Assembly (NCBI GenBank): GCA_903833595.1
Contig: CAILFU010000147.1
Location: 1-64,000, forward strand
DNA length: 64,000 nucleotides
From: an uncultured Pseudomonadota bacterium
GTDB lineage: Bacteria; Pseudomonadota; Gammaproteobacteria; Burkholderiales; Methylophilaceae
Reading direction: 5' to 3'
This document shows positions 32,001-41,800 of the stretch, one piece after another. How positions within the stretch are numbered: the stretch's first letter is position 1; the number at the start of each line of letters is the position of its first letter. Made by a program: the position numbers and the translations under genes. The notes below the pieces were generated by a model. The model searched no databases. It had not been told where the DNA came from and worked only from the letters and a program-made list of their open reading frames with translations.

Positions 32001-32343
32001 AGCAACTACCGTGCACAAGAACCCCAGAGACTGGGTAGACAGGGATCAGGAGGCTTCAATTAATGCGCTGGGTGAAATGTGTGCAAGATTCAGAAAAATC
32101 GAAACATTGGGTGTTTTACGTGGAAAGTATTCTGGTAGAAATGCATTTTCTTTTGTCTACTCTGATCCTGATAAATCAATAATTTCAGAACAATTTGATA
32201 TATCCGAAGATAGAATCCCAAAACTAAAAGAAATTTCCAAAGAGCTATTAGGGTCATTACGAAAACAAGGGTTAAGTAAAGATGAGATTCTAGCTACATT
32301 CGCTGAATGTTGTGAGCAAACAATAGATTGGGAGAGCGAATAA
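29026..32343 (+). CDS. sspC: Large P-loop ATPase, SspC-like
   Basis: FTWTGPYGGGKSSLALML Walker A, GVILILDELGKFLE Walker B; position between SspB-like and SspD-like genes. Confidence 0.68.
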   Translation: MHMTDKLNETVSVSRQFLRSINLEADLGRVDALQGYICQETAKDLVKTMAHHINHTQQRAFTWTGPYGGGKSSLALMLSSLVSSNNVLREIAKDLLGTIIDNEVKDAWKASNEGWLVLPVVGKRESVITAISLAIDKATNTKTKRPKPTETILRLLHEADIRKNDGVILILDELGKFLESAALVGEDIYFYQELAEAASRSNGKLVVIGILHQAFEQYATKLGRSARDEWSKIQGRYIDIPLVVRSDEVIELVGRAIEKKNTPLTPKSIENLAEIVTEVISKRKLNAPENLKKSLIECWPIHPVTSVLLGPISRKRFSQNERSVFGFLASAEPLGFSSFLKTTQDDGHSLYTPDKYWDYLKANMEQAIHASSDSHIWASANDAIERTEARNGCTETHLKLAKTIALIDMFKAGSGLAAEDALIENCIDLIPKEEIRSALRDLARWTVIAFRKHLNAWTIYSGSDFDIDSAVNQARAELGGIDVKKLVELADLNPVVAKRHFHETGTLRWLSRSLIHMDKVEDYLIDFKEKPSSAGEFILVIPNSNLSSKQNTRLLLEISEQHSGFPVVLGHLSNSERICELGIELSALELVQKTRRELDGDAIARKEVSGRISVVTTELADELKSAFDSASWYHKGLEIKGKNGFTLSAMASKLVEECYYETPRVYNELINRESISSNVVKARRDLMYKMLAGTGQHRLGYSGFSADAGLFYTVIEDNNLYQLVGDEWLFNINEQADSQLSPLWIAADKLFKDSEKSVTLSQLYEVWQSAPIGARRGLLPIFALVYFLSNRHSLSLYIENNFIPDLTEAYLDEWMQDTKRVAFKYVEIGKGRKELLKSLSNSLSEKLGRAVAPTPLESARGLVNLIANLPSWTKRTNCVSAEAQELRRLILKANDPYKVLFFDLPIILKITDEVKLIDKITKLTEELQLAYPKMTNGLEAVLFKALDHKGNLEILRKRADSIKGISGDFKIDGFIANLSVIKDDQASLEGILATTVHKNPRDWVDRDQEASINALGEMCARFRKIETLGVLRGKYSGRNAFSFVYSDPDKSIISEQFDISEDRIPKLKEISKELLGSLRKQGLSKDEILATFAECCEQTIDWESE

Positions 32344-33179
32344 TGGAAAAACACGTACTTGGCATTTCTGGTGGAAAGGATAGCGCAGCCCTAGCAATTT
32401 ATATGGCACAAAATTACCCAGAACTTGATATAGATTATTTCTTTACAGATACAGGCGAAGAGTTGCCAGAAGTTTATGAGTTTCTAACAATGCTAGAAGG
32501 TTTATTATCAAAACCTATAACCCGATTAGATCCTCATAGGGACTTTAAATTTTGGCTGAGGGAATTCCATGACTTTTTACCATCAGCCCAAACGCGATGG
32601 TGTACTCAAAAATTAAAACTAGAGCCTTTTAGGAACTGGGTAAATGTATGGCTGAAGCAAGACTATAAGGTTTATAGTTACGTCGCAATTCGAGCAGACG
32701 AAGATTACCGTGAGGGTTATCGATCAAACAATGAGAATTTAATTATCAAGCTGCCTTTCAGAGAGGATGGCATTGATAAAGCCGGGGTTTTCGACATTCT
32801 GGACGCTTCAGGGATAGGCCTTCCTAAATACTACGACTGGAGATCTAGAAGTGGATGCACTTTCTGTTTTTTTCAGCAAAAAATTGAATGGGTAGGCCTT
32901 AAAAAACACCACCCAGAAGAATACGAGGCAGCAAAAGCTTTAGAAAAGAATTCAATAGACCATGGCTCTCCTTTTACATGGAGTGAAGGAGAGTCTTTGG
33001 AAATGCTTGAGCAACCCGATAGGGTTAAGGAAATTGAAGCGGACTATGAAAAGCGACTTGTGCGAAATCAGGCTAAGCGAGAAAAGTATGCCAACCCTCT
33101 TAGGGCTAACTTAATTGATATAGATGATTTATATGATACTGATGAAGGTAATGGTTCATGCAATATTTGCCATAAATAA
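32328..33179 (+). CDS. sspD: PAPS-reductase/ATP-pyrophosphatase family protein, SspD-like
   Basis: VLGISGGKDSAALAIYMA PP-loop; TRWCTQKLKLEPF; SGCTFCFFQQKIEW. Confidence 0.75.
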   Translation: MGERIMEKHVLGISGGKDSAALAIYMAQNYPELDIDYFFTDTGEELPEVYEFLTMLEGLLSKPITRLDPHRDFKFWLREFHDFLPSAQTRWCTQKLKLEPFRNWVNVWLKQDYKVYSYVAIRADEDYREGYRSNNENLIIKLPFREDGIDKAGVFDILDASGIGLPKYYDWRSRSGCTFCFFQQKIEWVGLKKHHPEEYEAAKALEKNSIDHGSPFTWSEGESLEMLEQPDRVKEIEADYEKRLVRNQAKREKYANPLRANLIDIDDLYDTDEGNGSCNICHK

Positions 33180-34832
33180 TTAACTAACCCAATAAGCATC
33201 AAATATTTTATACATATCATTAATAGATGGCAAATTCATAAAATTGTCCCTTACATTTACTATACGGCACTCATCTTTACCACCAATTGCTGGCCCTCTA
33301 AGTCCCCTTCCTATCATTTGACTGTATAACACGACAGATGCTGTTGGCCTTGCAATAAAAACACAATCAACAAGCGGCGCGTCGAATCCAGTAGCTAAAA
33401 CTTCATAATTGCAAAGCACTTCAATTGTTTGTGCTCTAAATGCAATAATTGATTGCTCCCTGTAATGAGAAGGAGAGTCACCATCAATGTGAACGGCTTT
33501 AATTTTTAAAAAAGTTAAAATCGCTGAAATAAGTTTTGACTGCTCTAAAGATGTTGCAAAATAAATAATACTTCTACAACCATCGTCTTTAACTAAATTA
33601 ACAATTCTTTGGATAATTTCAGCATTTCTTATATTATCTTTACCAAGCCTTATTAAGACGTCTGTTGGGAGTTCAAATGAATCAGAAATGCTTTTAAGTT
33701 CTCTGTCGCTAAAAGTAACCGACCCGTCAGTTCTAAGAACTTCTAAATTTACATTTGCCAGAACACCCTTACTTCTCAAATACTCGATAGCAGACATTTC
33801 CTTAGGTGCTTCAAAAGATATTAACTCATCAAAAAAGAATTCTGAAAGCAACCTGTTTTCATCTTCAGAATTCAATGATTTATATGATCGCCCAGGTGTT
33901 GCAGTTAATCCCATCACATTTGAGCCGTCTGTCATTAATTTTTTTATAGAAAATTGATAAGTCTTAGCCACAGCCTTATGAGCCTCATCAACTATAATCA
34001 ACCTTTTAGGATGCAGTTTTTGATTGATATTAGAGTTACTACCCTTTAGGTCACTGTACACAGACTGGAAGCCGGCGCACAAAAAATTTACTTTCCCTTC
34101 ATAATCAGATTGATTTACATTGAATGGTCCATAATGGCGTTTGAAAAAAATTTCTTTTTTCGCAAGATGCGGCCACACTTCCAAGAAACATGCTGATGCT
34201 TGTTCACACAATTCCGTTGAATGTGCCAGCCAAACAACTGAAGCCTCATCATTTTCATTTAGATAGCTAGAGACAATTTCCATTGCAGTTCTAGTCTTAC
34301 CTGAACCAGTTGGCATTTGTAATATAAATCGACTATATGAGTTTTCTAATTTATCTAAGGCCTTAAACATCACCTCAAACTGATAGTCCTTAAGTTGCTT
34401 ATAAGGCTGTGGGTTTTTAGGTATGACGAAACTATCCAGCTTATCGAGATCAATATTATCTTTCTCATAAAAATCAATATCGAAATAACTAGATAGTATT
34501 TTTAATCCCTTTTTAGATCTCCCAGCAGTTAAAATACTACTTACCTGTGAAGTTCTGTCGCCACCTAGAGCTAGGTTCAGCAATAGCAAAATATCCTTCA
34601 ATTGATCAGTATTTAATGTTTCTATAAGAGGTCCTAGGGTATTTCTGCTGCTGATTAATTTTGATCCATAGACCAGCTTGACATAATTAGCGAGGAAAGA
34701 TTTACTGTGAATTAAGTTAGGATTAACTTCAGAATCACCGACAACATTTAGAATCGTTTGTATAGAATTTAATTGTTGTTCCCCAATGACTGAAATTAAA
34801 TAAGATATTGTTTGATTTTCAAAAATATTCAT
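33180..34832 (-). CDS. DEAD/DEAH SF2 helicase (candidate SspFGH-type component)
   Basis: QMPTGSGKTRTAMEIV, IIVDEAHKAVA, GLTATPGRS, ATGFDAPLVDCVFIARPT...QMIGRGLRG. Confidence 0.85.
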   Translation of the reverse strand: MNIFENQTISYLISVIGEQQLNSIQTILNVVGDSEVNPNLIHSKSFLANYVKLVYGSKLISSRNTLGPLIETLNTDQLKDILLLLNLALGGDRTSQVSSILTAGRSKKGLKILSSYFDIDFYEKDNIDLDKLDSFVIPKNPQPYKQLKDYQFEVMFKALDKLENSYSRFILQMPTGSGKTRTAMEIVSSYLNENDEASVVWLAHSTELCEQASACFLEVWPHLAKKEIFFKRHYGPFNVNQSDYEGKVNFLCAGFQSVYSDLKGSNSNINQKLHPKRLIIVDEAHKAVAKTYQFSIKKLMTDGSNVMGLTATPGRSYKSLNSEDENRLLSEFFFDELISFEAPKEMSAIEYLRSKGVLANVNLEVLRTDGSVTFSDRELKSISDSFELPTDVLIRLGKDNIRNAEIIQRIVNLVKDDGCRSIIYFATSLEQSKLISAILTFLKIKAVHIDGDSPSHYREQSIIAFRAQTIEVLCNYEVLATGFDAPLVDCVFIARPTASVVLYSQMIGRGLRGPAIGGKDECRIVNVRDNFMNLPSINDMYKIFDAYWVS

Positions 34833-35416
34833 ATATCAACCTTACCAACCTGATTTCCCCACTCAACCTCAACAAAATTCATTATCTGCTCAGAATTTTT
34901 AATATCAATATGATTTTTAGCTTTTATATATGCATACAAAATCTTAGATACCACCTCACCAGATTCTAAACTCACTGATTTAAAAATTTTATGTTTTGAA
35001 TTTAAAACAATATGATGTTTGTTGCCCTCGTGAATGTAATTAAAGAACTTTGTTCCAGGCCATTCTGCAACACTATGCGTCACATTCCAGGACGAATCTA
35101 ATGAAGCCCTTCTAGCATTTTGCTCTAGCAGGCGAGACCTGTTATTTAATTCTGAAGGATTTAGATCGTCTTTAAAGAAACTTACAATCCGTTCTGACTG
35201 TGTTGTAAACAACTCATAAATCTCAACAAACTCATCCTCCTTCAGCCAGATTCCCTTGCTACTTGGTTTAGTTTCGCCGGTTGCTTTGTCAAAATAATGC
35301 TTACGAATGTCGACACCACGCATTCCATTAAAGAAACTTAACGTTACTACTAAGGGGGATTTAGGATCGCCAGACCTTAATAACTCTATATTCGAATTGT
35401 CAGGTTCTGTACTCAA
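34829..35416 (-). CDS. Hypothetical small protein between helicase and GHKL ATPase
   Basis: 4-bp overlaps on both sides (34829-34832, 35413-35416) indicate one operon. Confidence 0.65.
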   Translation of the reverse strand: MSTEPDNSNIELLRSGDPKSPLVVTLSFFNGMRGVDIRKHYFDKATGETKPSSKGIWLKEDEFVEIYELFTTQSERIVSFFKDDLNPSELNNRSRLLEQNARRASLDSSWNVTHSVAEWPGTKFFNYIHEGNKHHIVLNSKHKIFKSVSLESGEVVSKILYAYIKAKNHIDIKNSEQIMNFVEVEWGNQVGKVDI

Positions 35417-37164
35417 TTGACTGCCAAGTCCTTATCTAGCTCGTTAATCCACGATGTTATATAACTACTTAAAAAAGAACCCCAATTAGTGATCACTTCA
35501 TCTCTAAACTGACTACCAGGCAAACTTTGGTCTAGGTGAATCATAGATATGGATTTGCCGAATGCCATAAATATAATATCAGTCAGTGCTACCAATCTAA
35601 TTGCATTTGCCTCTAGATTGATGCCATCACTAACTTCCTCTTGAATAGTTCTCAAAGTACTAATTAATTTATGTCGAGTGTTATAAATTAATAAATCGGA
35701 TCCGCCCATATGGCTAATGTCCATAAAGTTTACTCCAGGCCAACTACCATCCTTAATGCTAAAAGGTTGCTGCTTAAACCTTTCTTTCCATATTTCTTGC
35801 TGGGCCGCATCACCATCTGCTGCATTTTTTGCTGCCTGATCCATTGCAGACTCTTCATCACCAGGCTTTACGGCTTTGCCGGTAGGTAACCTTGTTCTTT
35901 TTGCAATCTCTTCGCCAATGTGGTGCCCTGAACCGCCTATAGGATCTAGCGGACCTGGTGTTGACTTGGCAGCCCAAAACTCAGATATTAACTCACGCTG
36001 CTGCCTTATCCATGGCTTGATCTTCTCACCAATCAATCTTTTTAGTTCCTGATTAGGCACTGCCCCCCTTTTGATATTCTTTACAGTAAAAGCTCTATCT
36101 AACTCTGGCTCAAATGAGATTTCACAACCCCAGAAACGATCTAATTCTCTTGGTTGAAAGTTCCAATGCGGTATCCAGTCGTAGCCAACTTCTCGTCCAT
36201 GCCTAAGCAAACTAATGCCTTCATTTCTGTCAATATTTCTATCTAATGCATGTGACTTAGAACCGGCTCCCTGCTCTTTACGCCATTCCTCAGGAAGCAA
36301 ACTTAAGCGAATTTTTATAGTCGAATTTTTTTTGCCTAGCAGCTTCTCTACCTCAGGATCAAGAATGGGGTAATTGATAATTATCGAGTCATATTCTTTA
36401 GATACAGAATCACTAGTAAATTGAGTTTTTGCGGTATTTACATACAATGGGTCTATAGCATATACGAGCTTTCCATCAAGAGTAATATCGACAGGCCCAA
36501 TTTCCCTAATCGGGTCTTTATTCATTGGGTTTGTATTCCAAATATAATGCCTGAAAACCCTGCCTATATATACCCTAAACTCATCAACAATTTTTTGACG
36601 CTTGTCAGGCTCTCTGTCATATTTTGACCAAACAACGATAGTCCCCTTGCCTACAGGAATTAATTTTTCATCCACAATGCCGTTCGGAGATTGTTTGACA
36701 GGAGGCGGTATTTTCCATGAATTATTCCCGTCTTTACTATCTTTACTCTTTATCTCGTCTAAATCGAGATAGGTATACTCCCATTCACCTCCCGCAGTTT
36801 TTGAATACACGTCAACACGCCTGCATTCATGGATTGCGCCTTTAGTCATACCAACTCCAAAGCGCCCAATTCCTGTTCTATCATTGAATCTACTAGAGTA
36901 GCCTAGCCTTAGGCATCTTTGAAGAACATAAGTCTCCATGCCTGTGCCATTATCTGAGAATGTAACTTTATTTATTGTATTACCAGTAGATGGCTCAAAC
37001 TTAATATTAATGGCAGTAGCGTCGGCTTGGATAGAGTTATCAATTGCCTCTGAATAAGCGCTATAGCAATCAAAATCTGAATCACGATCCGATTCTAAGG
37101 ATTGGTATATAGAAATAACACCAACGCCATCTTCATCACCCTCTAACACTCTACTATTGCTCAA
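35413..37164 (-). CDS. GHKL/HATPase-type ATPase
   Basis: SEAIDNSIQADATAINIKF, VTFSDNGTGMETYVLQ, RTGIGRFGVGMTKGAI (Bergerat fold motifs). Confidence 0.82.
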   Translation of the reverse strand: MSNSRVLEGDEDGVGVISIYQSLESDRDSDFDCYSAYSEAIDNSIQADATAINIKFEPSTGNTINKVTFSDNGTGMETYVLQRCLRLGYSSRFNDRTGIGRFGVGMTKGAIHECRRVDVYSKTAGGEWEYTYLDLDEIKSKDSKDGNNSWKIPPPVKQSPNGIVDEKLIPVGKGTIVVWSKYDREPDKRQKIVDEFRVYIGRVFRHYIWNTNPMNKDPIREIGPVDITLDGKLVYAIDPLYVNTAKTQFTSDSVSKEYDSIIINYPILDPEVEKLLGKKNSTIKIRLSLLPEEWRKEQGAGSKSHALDRNIDRNEGISLLRHGREVGYDWIPHWNFQPRELDRFWGCEISFEPELDRAFTVKNIKRGAVPNQELKRLIGEKIKPWIRQQRELISEFWAAKSTPGPLDPIGGSGHHIGEEIAKRTRLPTGKAVKPGDEESAMDQAAKNAADGDAAQQEIWKERFKQQPFSIKDGSWPGVNFMDISHMGGSDLLIYNTRHKLISTLRTIQEEVSDGINLEANAIRLVALTDIIFMAFGKSISMIHLDQSLPGSQFRDEVITNWGSFLSSYITSWINELDKDLAVN

Positions 37165-37217
37165 AATACTCCCCTTTAAAAAAAGTTTTTACTAATTCAA
37201 TTCTCATTATCATTAAT

Positions 37218-38204
37218 CTAAATTACTTTCGTTACTCTTTGAGAGTGATTCGGTCTGTCTATGGTTACAAAATCTTTAGCAAACTCCTCCGACCAATCCA
37301 ACAAATTCTGTAACAACCCCTTAATATCTTTTCTATATGGCACTGGATCGTCAATAATATCATCGTGTAACATCCCGGTTAATTCTCCAAAATAGAAATA
37401 TCCTGGACCGTTGTTAAATTTCTGGATTAACCATAAAAAAGATTTTGACCTTAAAAATCTACTTTTTACAAGCTCACTGTCTAGCTTCTCAATGTCAGTT
37501 AGACCTAGTAATGACATATCATGTATTAACTCCAAAGTAGCGGGAGCGGCATGAGAAATTTCTGAGTATCTTAAATGAAACATCTCATCTACAATCAAAC
37601 CATCAACTTTCTGTTCTTTGGTCAAAAAATTCAAAATTTCATCTGGCCACGATGGGTTAGCATTTTTAATCTTTTTATTTAATTCAAATGCATCTTTCAT
37701 TAAAATGAATTTTTTGTCATCAATTTCAGTCGCATTTACAAAAAGATTGTCCACAAAGTTATTATTAACTTGGCTCTTCTGAGTAGTTACGCAAACTTCT
37801 CCGTTCTTATTTTGCTTTAAAGCAAATCCAGCACAAGTTAAATTTGCGCTACCAATTAGTATACCAGCAGGGTCAACACTATAAACCTTTCCATGAAAGT
37901 CCTGATTAACATAAAACCTTAACCCATTTTTTTTAGCGAACTCATAACTCTCTAAATCAGAAGATCCTGTCAATAAATCTGTTAACTGCCATCTAGCTAA
38001 AAGTCTTAACGGCCCAGAGAAGCCATTATGGCAAAAAGATTCATAAAAAAATCTAAGGGACCCTACTGTAATAAATGCGCTGCAAAAATCTACACTCTGT
38101 GTTTCATTAGAAACTGAATCGAGCAACCATTTCTTTGACTTTTCAGAATCAATCAAAATGCCATCATTGTTATTCGACGTAGTACTTGTAATTAAGTTAT
38201 TCAA
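37218..38204 (-). CDS. Phospholipase-D-like nuclease
   Basis: Single HKD-like motif DFHGKVYSVDPAGILIGSANLTCAGF. Confidence 0.75.
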   Translation of the reverse strand: MNNLITSTTSNNNDGILIDSEKSKKWLLDSVSNETQSVDFCSAFITVGSLRFFYESFCHNGFSGPLRLLARWQLTDLLTGSSDLESYEFAKKNGLRFYVNQDFHGKVYSVDPAGILIGSANLTCAGFALKQNKNGEVCVTTQKSQVNNNFVDNLFVNATEIDDKKFILMKDAFELNKKIKNANPSWPDEILNFLTKEQKVDGLIVDEMFHLRYSEISHAAPATLELIHDMSLLGLTDIEKLDSELVKSRFLRSKSFLWLIQKFNNGPGYFYFGELTGMLHDDIIDDPVPYRKDIKGLLQNLLDWSEEFAKDFVTIDRPNHSQRVTKVI

Positions 38205-38257
38205 AGAAAAATAGCTCCCATTGATTTCTATAAGCCTACATCTATTTACATTTCAAT

Positions 38258-38632
38258 TTACAACAAATCCAGCTCAATTATTCTGTCAACAATAAAAGTT
38301 CTTTTTTCTCTTCTAAGATGACAATATGAAGACAATGCCAATTCACCACTACCTTCTGTCAGGAATAACTGCTTAGGAGTAATAGTACGAGTTGTTACCC
38401 TACCTTCCAAATCCTTGTAACTAATTTTAAGTCGGGATTCAGCTCCTATTGCCCTTTTAATGACTGATTGAAATTCATTGGCAGCCGTCAGTTCAGCTGA
38501 CTGCCTTCTTATCGGACTAGGTGTATATGATTTATTATTAGTAAGGCCCGAATTTTTATTCGATAACTCAGTATCAAGCCACTTAAAAACAAGGAAACAT
38601 ATAAAGCCAATAATAAAAAGTATCTCCACCAA
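38258..38632 (-). CDS. Small membrane-anchored WYL-like domain protein
   Basis: N-terminal TM EILFIIGFICFLVFKWL; C-terminal LKISYKDLEGRVTTRTITPKQLFLTEGSGELALSSYCHLRREKRTFIVDRI. Confidence 0.6.
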   Translation of the reverse strand: MVEILFIIGFICFLVFKWLDTELSNKNSGLTNNKSYTPSPIRRQSAELTAANEFQSVIKRAIGAESRLKISYKDLEGRVTTRTITPKQLFLTEGSGELALSSYCHLRREKRTFIVDRIIELDLL

Positions 38633-38750
38633 TTACCCCTAAACAACTTTGTAAAACTAACCACCATTTAGTTAAATGAGATTCGACTAAGATTCAATTC
38701 ATTTTGACATATTTCTCGCTGTTTATCATAAAAATTATAGATTACCCCAA

Positions 38751-38765
38751 GCTCACAGAGTGAGG
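38751..38765 (-). promoter_or_regulatory. Island motif site 7, upstream of the WYL-TM/PLD/GHKL/helicase operon
   Basis: GCTCACAGAGTGAGG; minus TATAAT (38734-38739) 11 nt downstream. Confidence 0.75.
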
Positions 38766-38874
38766 CTTATCTCATATTGGATAAAAATACTATGTGGTCA
38801 GAGAGTCTTTTTTAGAAACACTAATATATATACCAAAAGCCGCCTGTGCATAACTGCAGATTGAATATTAGAGA

Positions 38875-41800
38875 CTAGCCGTTTGTATATTCTCTCAGCC
38901 AGCACAGCGTATTAACCAAACCCATCTGTGCAGGTGATGTGCAATCAGTCTCTAGTAGCTTAGGATTAGCTATCACAATAGCCAATGAACGAGCTCTTGA
39001 AACAGCAACATTAAGCCGATTCTTGTTATACAAAAACTCCATATTACGTGGCAGATATTCACTATTAGACGTAGTCATAGAGACAATTACCACCTCCGCC
39101 TCTAGCCCTTGGAATTTATCAACCGTACCTACTTCAATGCCTGCCGGCAAATAACTTTTAATTGTCTTTACCTGCGCGTTGTAAGGTGCCACGACTAGTA
39201 TGTTGTGGGCTGTTATTGGATGAGTTTCGCCTTTGTTGTTTTGATACTCTTGTTGAAGTAAGTTAGTCACTATGTCTTTAATGATTTGGGCCTCTTCCCT
39301 TGAGATTTGAGCGCATTCATCATGATCTACTTCAAAGAATGTAATTCCTGTTGGCTTTAATGCTGGGTGAGAGCCTTCCTTAAGCACAAGCTTTTGAATT
39401 GAATTTTTCTGTTGTGCAAATAACTTGCTTTCGTATACCGCGTCTGAAATAAAACGACACACGTCCGGATGCATCCGCCAGGTGACCCCTAGAAAAACAC
39501 CTCGCTCTGGTGGAATTGTGGCAAGCCCCCCCAATAGGTATTCAAGGGCAGATTTACCAGACTCATTTGGGTGTGTTCCTTGCAGTGGCTGACCAAGTTG
39601 CATGTGGTCGCCAAGCAATATGATATTTTTTGCACAGACACCAATAACAATTAGGCTTGCTAGTGATACCTGCCCAGCTTCATCCACAAACAGATAGTCA
39701 AATGCTTGATCCGCCATTTCGTTTGCAAGGGCCCAAGCTGTGCCACCTACTAGCTGGTAAGCCCCATCATAGACATCTTCGGTATTGTTGTTCTGAATAA
39801 TAGACCCCGCCATACCATCTGGACCATCCGAGCCTTTTTTTACTCCACGAAATGTGAAATTTTGTTCAATAGCCACTTCTTCTACTGCATTGAGTAAATT
39901 GACAATTGCCTTATGGCTGTTGGCACTGACTGCAACCCGCTTTCCTGCCTTCAGAAGCGATACAATAGCCTGCGAGCCTGTATAGGTCTTGCCTGCTCCC
40001 GGTGGCCCTTGAATAAATAAATAACTGTTATCTAATGCGTGAATAAGCTTAATCGCCGCATCTCCTGCCTCTTGTCCATCTTCAACAATAGGCTTGCCTT
40101 GGCTTTTTCCTGTGATAGCGGGGAAATCTCTGTGTAAAAAAGCAGTTAATGCCTGATAGTTGGGCTGTCTAGCTATTTGGCTATCCACATAACGGACCAA
40201 AGCTGCTTGCAATACTTTTTTATCTACATATTTACTAGCTGCAATCGATAAAGATGTTGGGGGATTGCCATTCCATTCTTTCATTGCAGATGGTCCAACT
40301 TTAATTTTCACCAAGTAGGCGTCTTGACTAAAGCTGACCACCTTGCCGATATTCATTAATGTTTCAGCATCTTGGCAGGCATCATCAACTAAAATTCTGT
40401 GGTCTTGCTCTGGATAGCGATAGGTAACAATAAATGACCGAGCTTCGGACACAACAGGATGAGTAATATCTAGCGTTAAGCCTGCTAGACAATCTAGATC
40501 CTCTAACAAATCCTCCAAGTCTTTTTCTTTGCGATCATACATTTTCCAGAATGTCGGCTTATCTTCCCGGCGGTAGAAATCAAGAAGATCAAATAGCAAC
40601 TGGCGTACATTATTTTCTTTGGTTCGAAGTGCAAAATCTTCTGGCAACGGCTGCACTAAGGCTAAACGGTAACGCTCACGGGCGGCTTCTATTTCAGCGA
40701 TTTTTGCTTTCTTCTCCAAATCAACTTCTTCTACCTGTTCAAAGTTCGGGTCATACCAAGGCATATCCTTAGCTCGTAAATCTAAAAGCCAGTCATGAAG
40801 TAATTTGGTTGATCGGCAATCTTCTTCATTGTATTGGCGTATTTGCTCTAAGGTATTGGGATCTTGTGTTTTCTTCCAGGCCTCATAGTAAATAATACTG
40901 GCCCCCGCATTTTTAACATCAGCTGAGCGCTCACCCTTCATGTAAAAGGTTTCTAAATTCTTGATGGAGTAGCGAGGTTCAGATGTAAGTATGGCATGGC
41001 GTACGACAGCGAATAGGTCCACCAGCTTTTGCGACCTGAGTAAGTTGTCCACTTGAGCCTCGCGCGTACCATGCAAGCCCATTAGGCTTTGCAATGCACG
41101 ACGTTCGTAATCAGCATAATGATAGATATGCAAGTCAGGATATAGGGCAATACGGCCTGATACAAAGTCGATAAAGTCCTCAAAGGCTTTTTTCTCTTCT
41201 TGACGCGTATGTGCCCAGAATGGTTTGAATACTAACTCCCCACCATCTAAGTAACTTACCCCGAAAAGATATTCAAGCCCACCCTCTTCCATCGGGTTGC
41301 CTTCCATATCAAAATAAAGGTCACCTTCGTTTGGCTTGGGTAACCGATGAAATCCAAGGCGCTTCTCCTCCTGGAGATCTTTAAGCTGAACAATATCCTC
41401 GCCCTCTAAGCGTTTTTTAAGCTGCAACCAAGCTTGCCGCCAGAGCGTTTCTTGTGTGCCAAGTTTAGCGATAGGATTTGTGGCGGGGTCACCTAATTCA
41501 GCCAGCTGAGTGAGGGTTGTTATCCCACTAGCCTTTAGTCGCTTTATATCGTTTTTTCGGATATTAGCTACCCGATTGAGATGATCATCAGCTTCCCATT
41601 GCGTGTCGCACAAGGTGCGAAATTGGCAAAGGTCACAGTGTGAGCATTTCTCAGGATAGCTCGCTTGCTTTTGTGGTGCATAGTTTAAAAAGCGTTGTTT
41701 GGCGTGGTTCACATAATGCAAATAATCCGCGAGTCTAAATGACTCAGTCGCGTGATTACCCATTACCAAATGAGTCATACTAGGCATTATCCCTTGTACC

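Noticed and set aside
28119-33179. Possible DndBCDE system
   Set aside because: The first gene is DUF4007-like and the ATPase and PP-loop protein are arranged as SspBCD; no DndE or DndD-like SMC coiled-coil protein was recognised
33180-38204. Possible DISARM or 7-deazaguanine (Dpd) locus because of helicase + PLD
   Set aside because: No DNA methyltransferase, TGT-like DpdA or other hallmark genes; neighbours point to phosphorothioation
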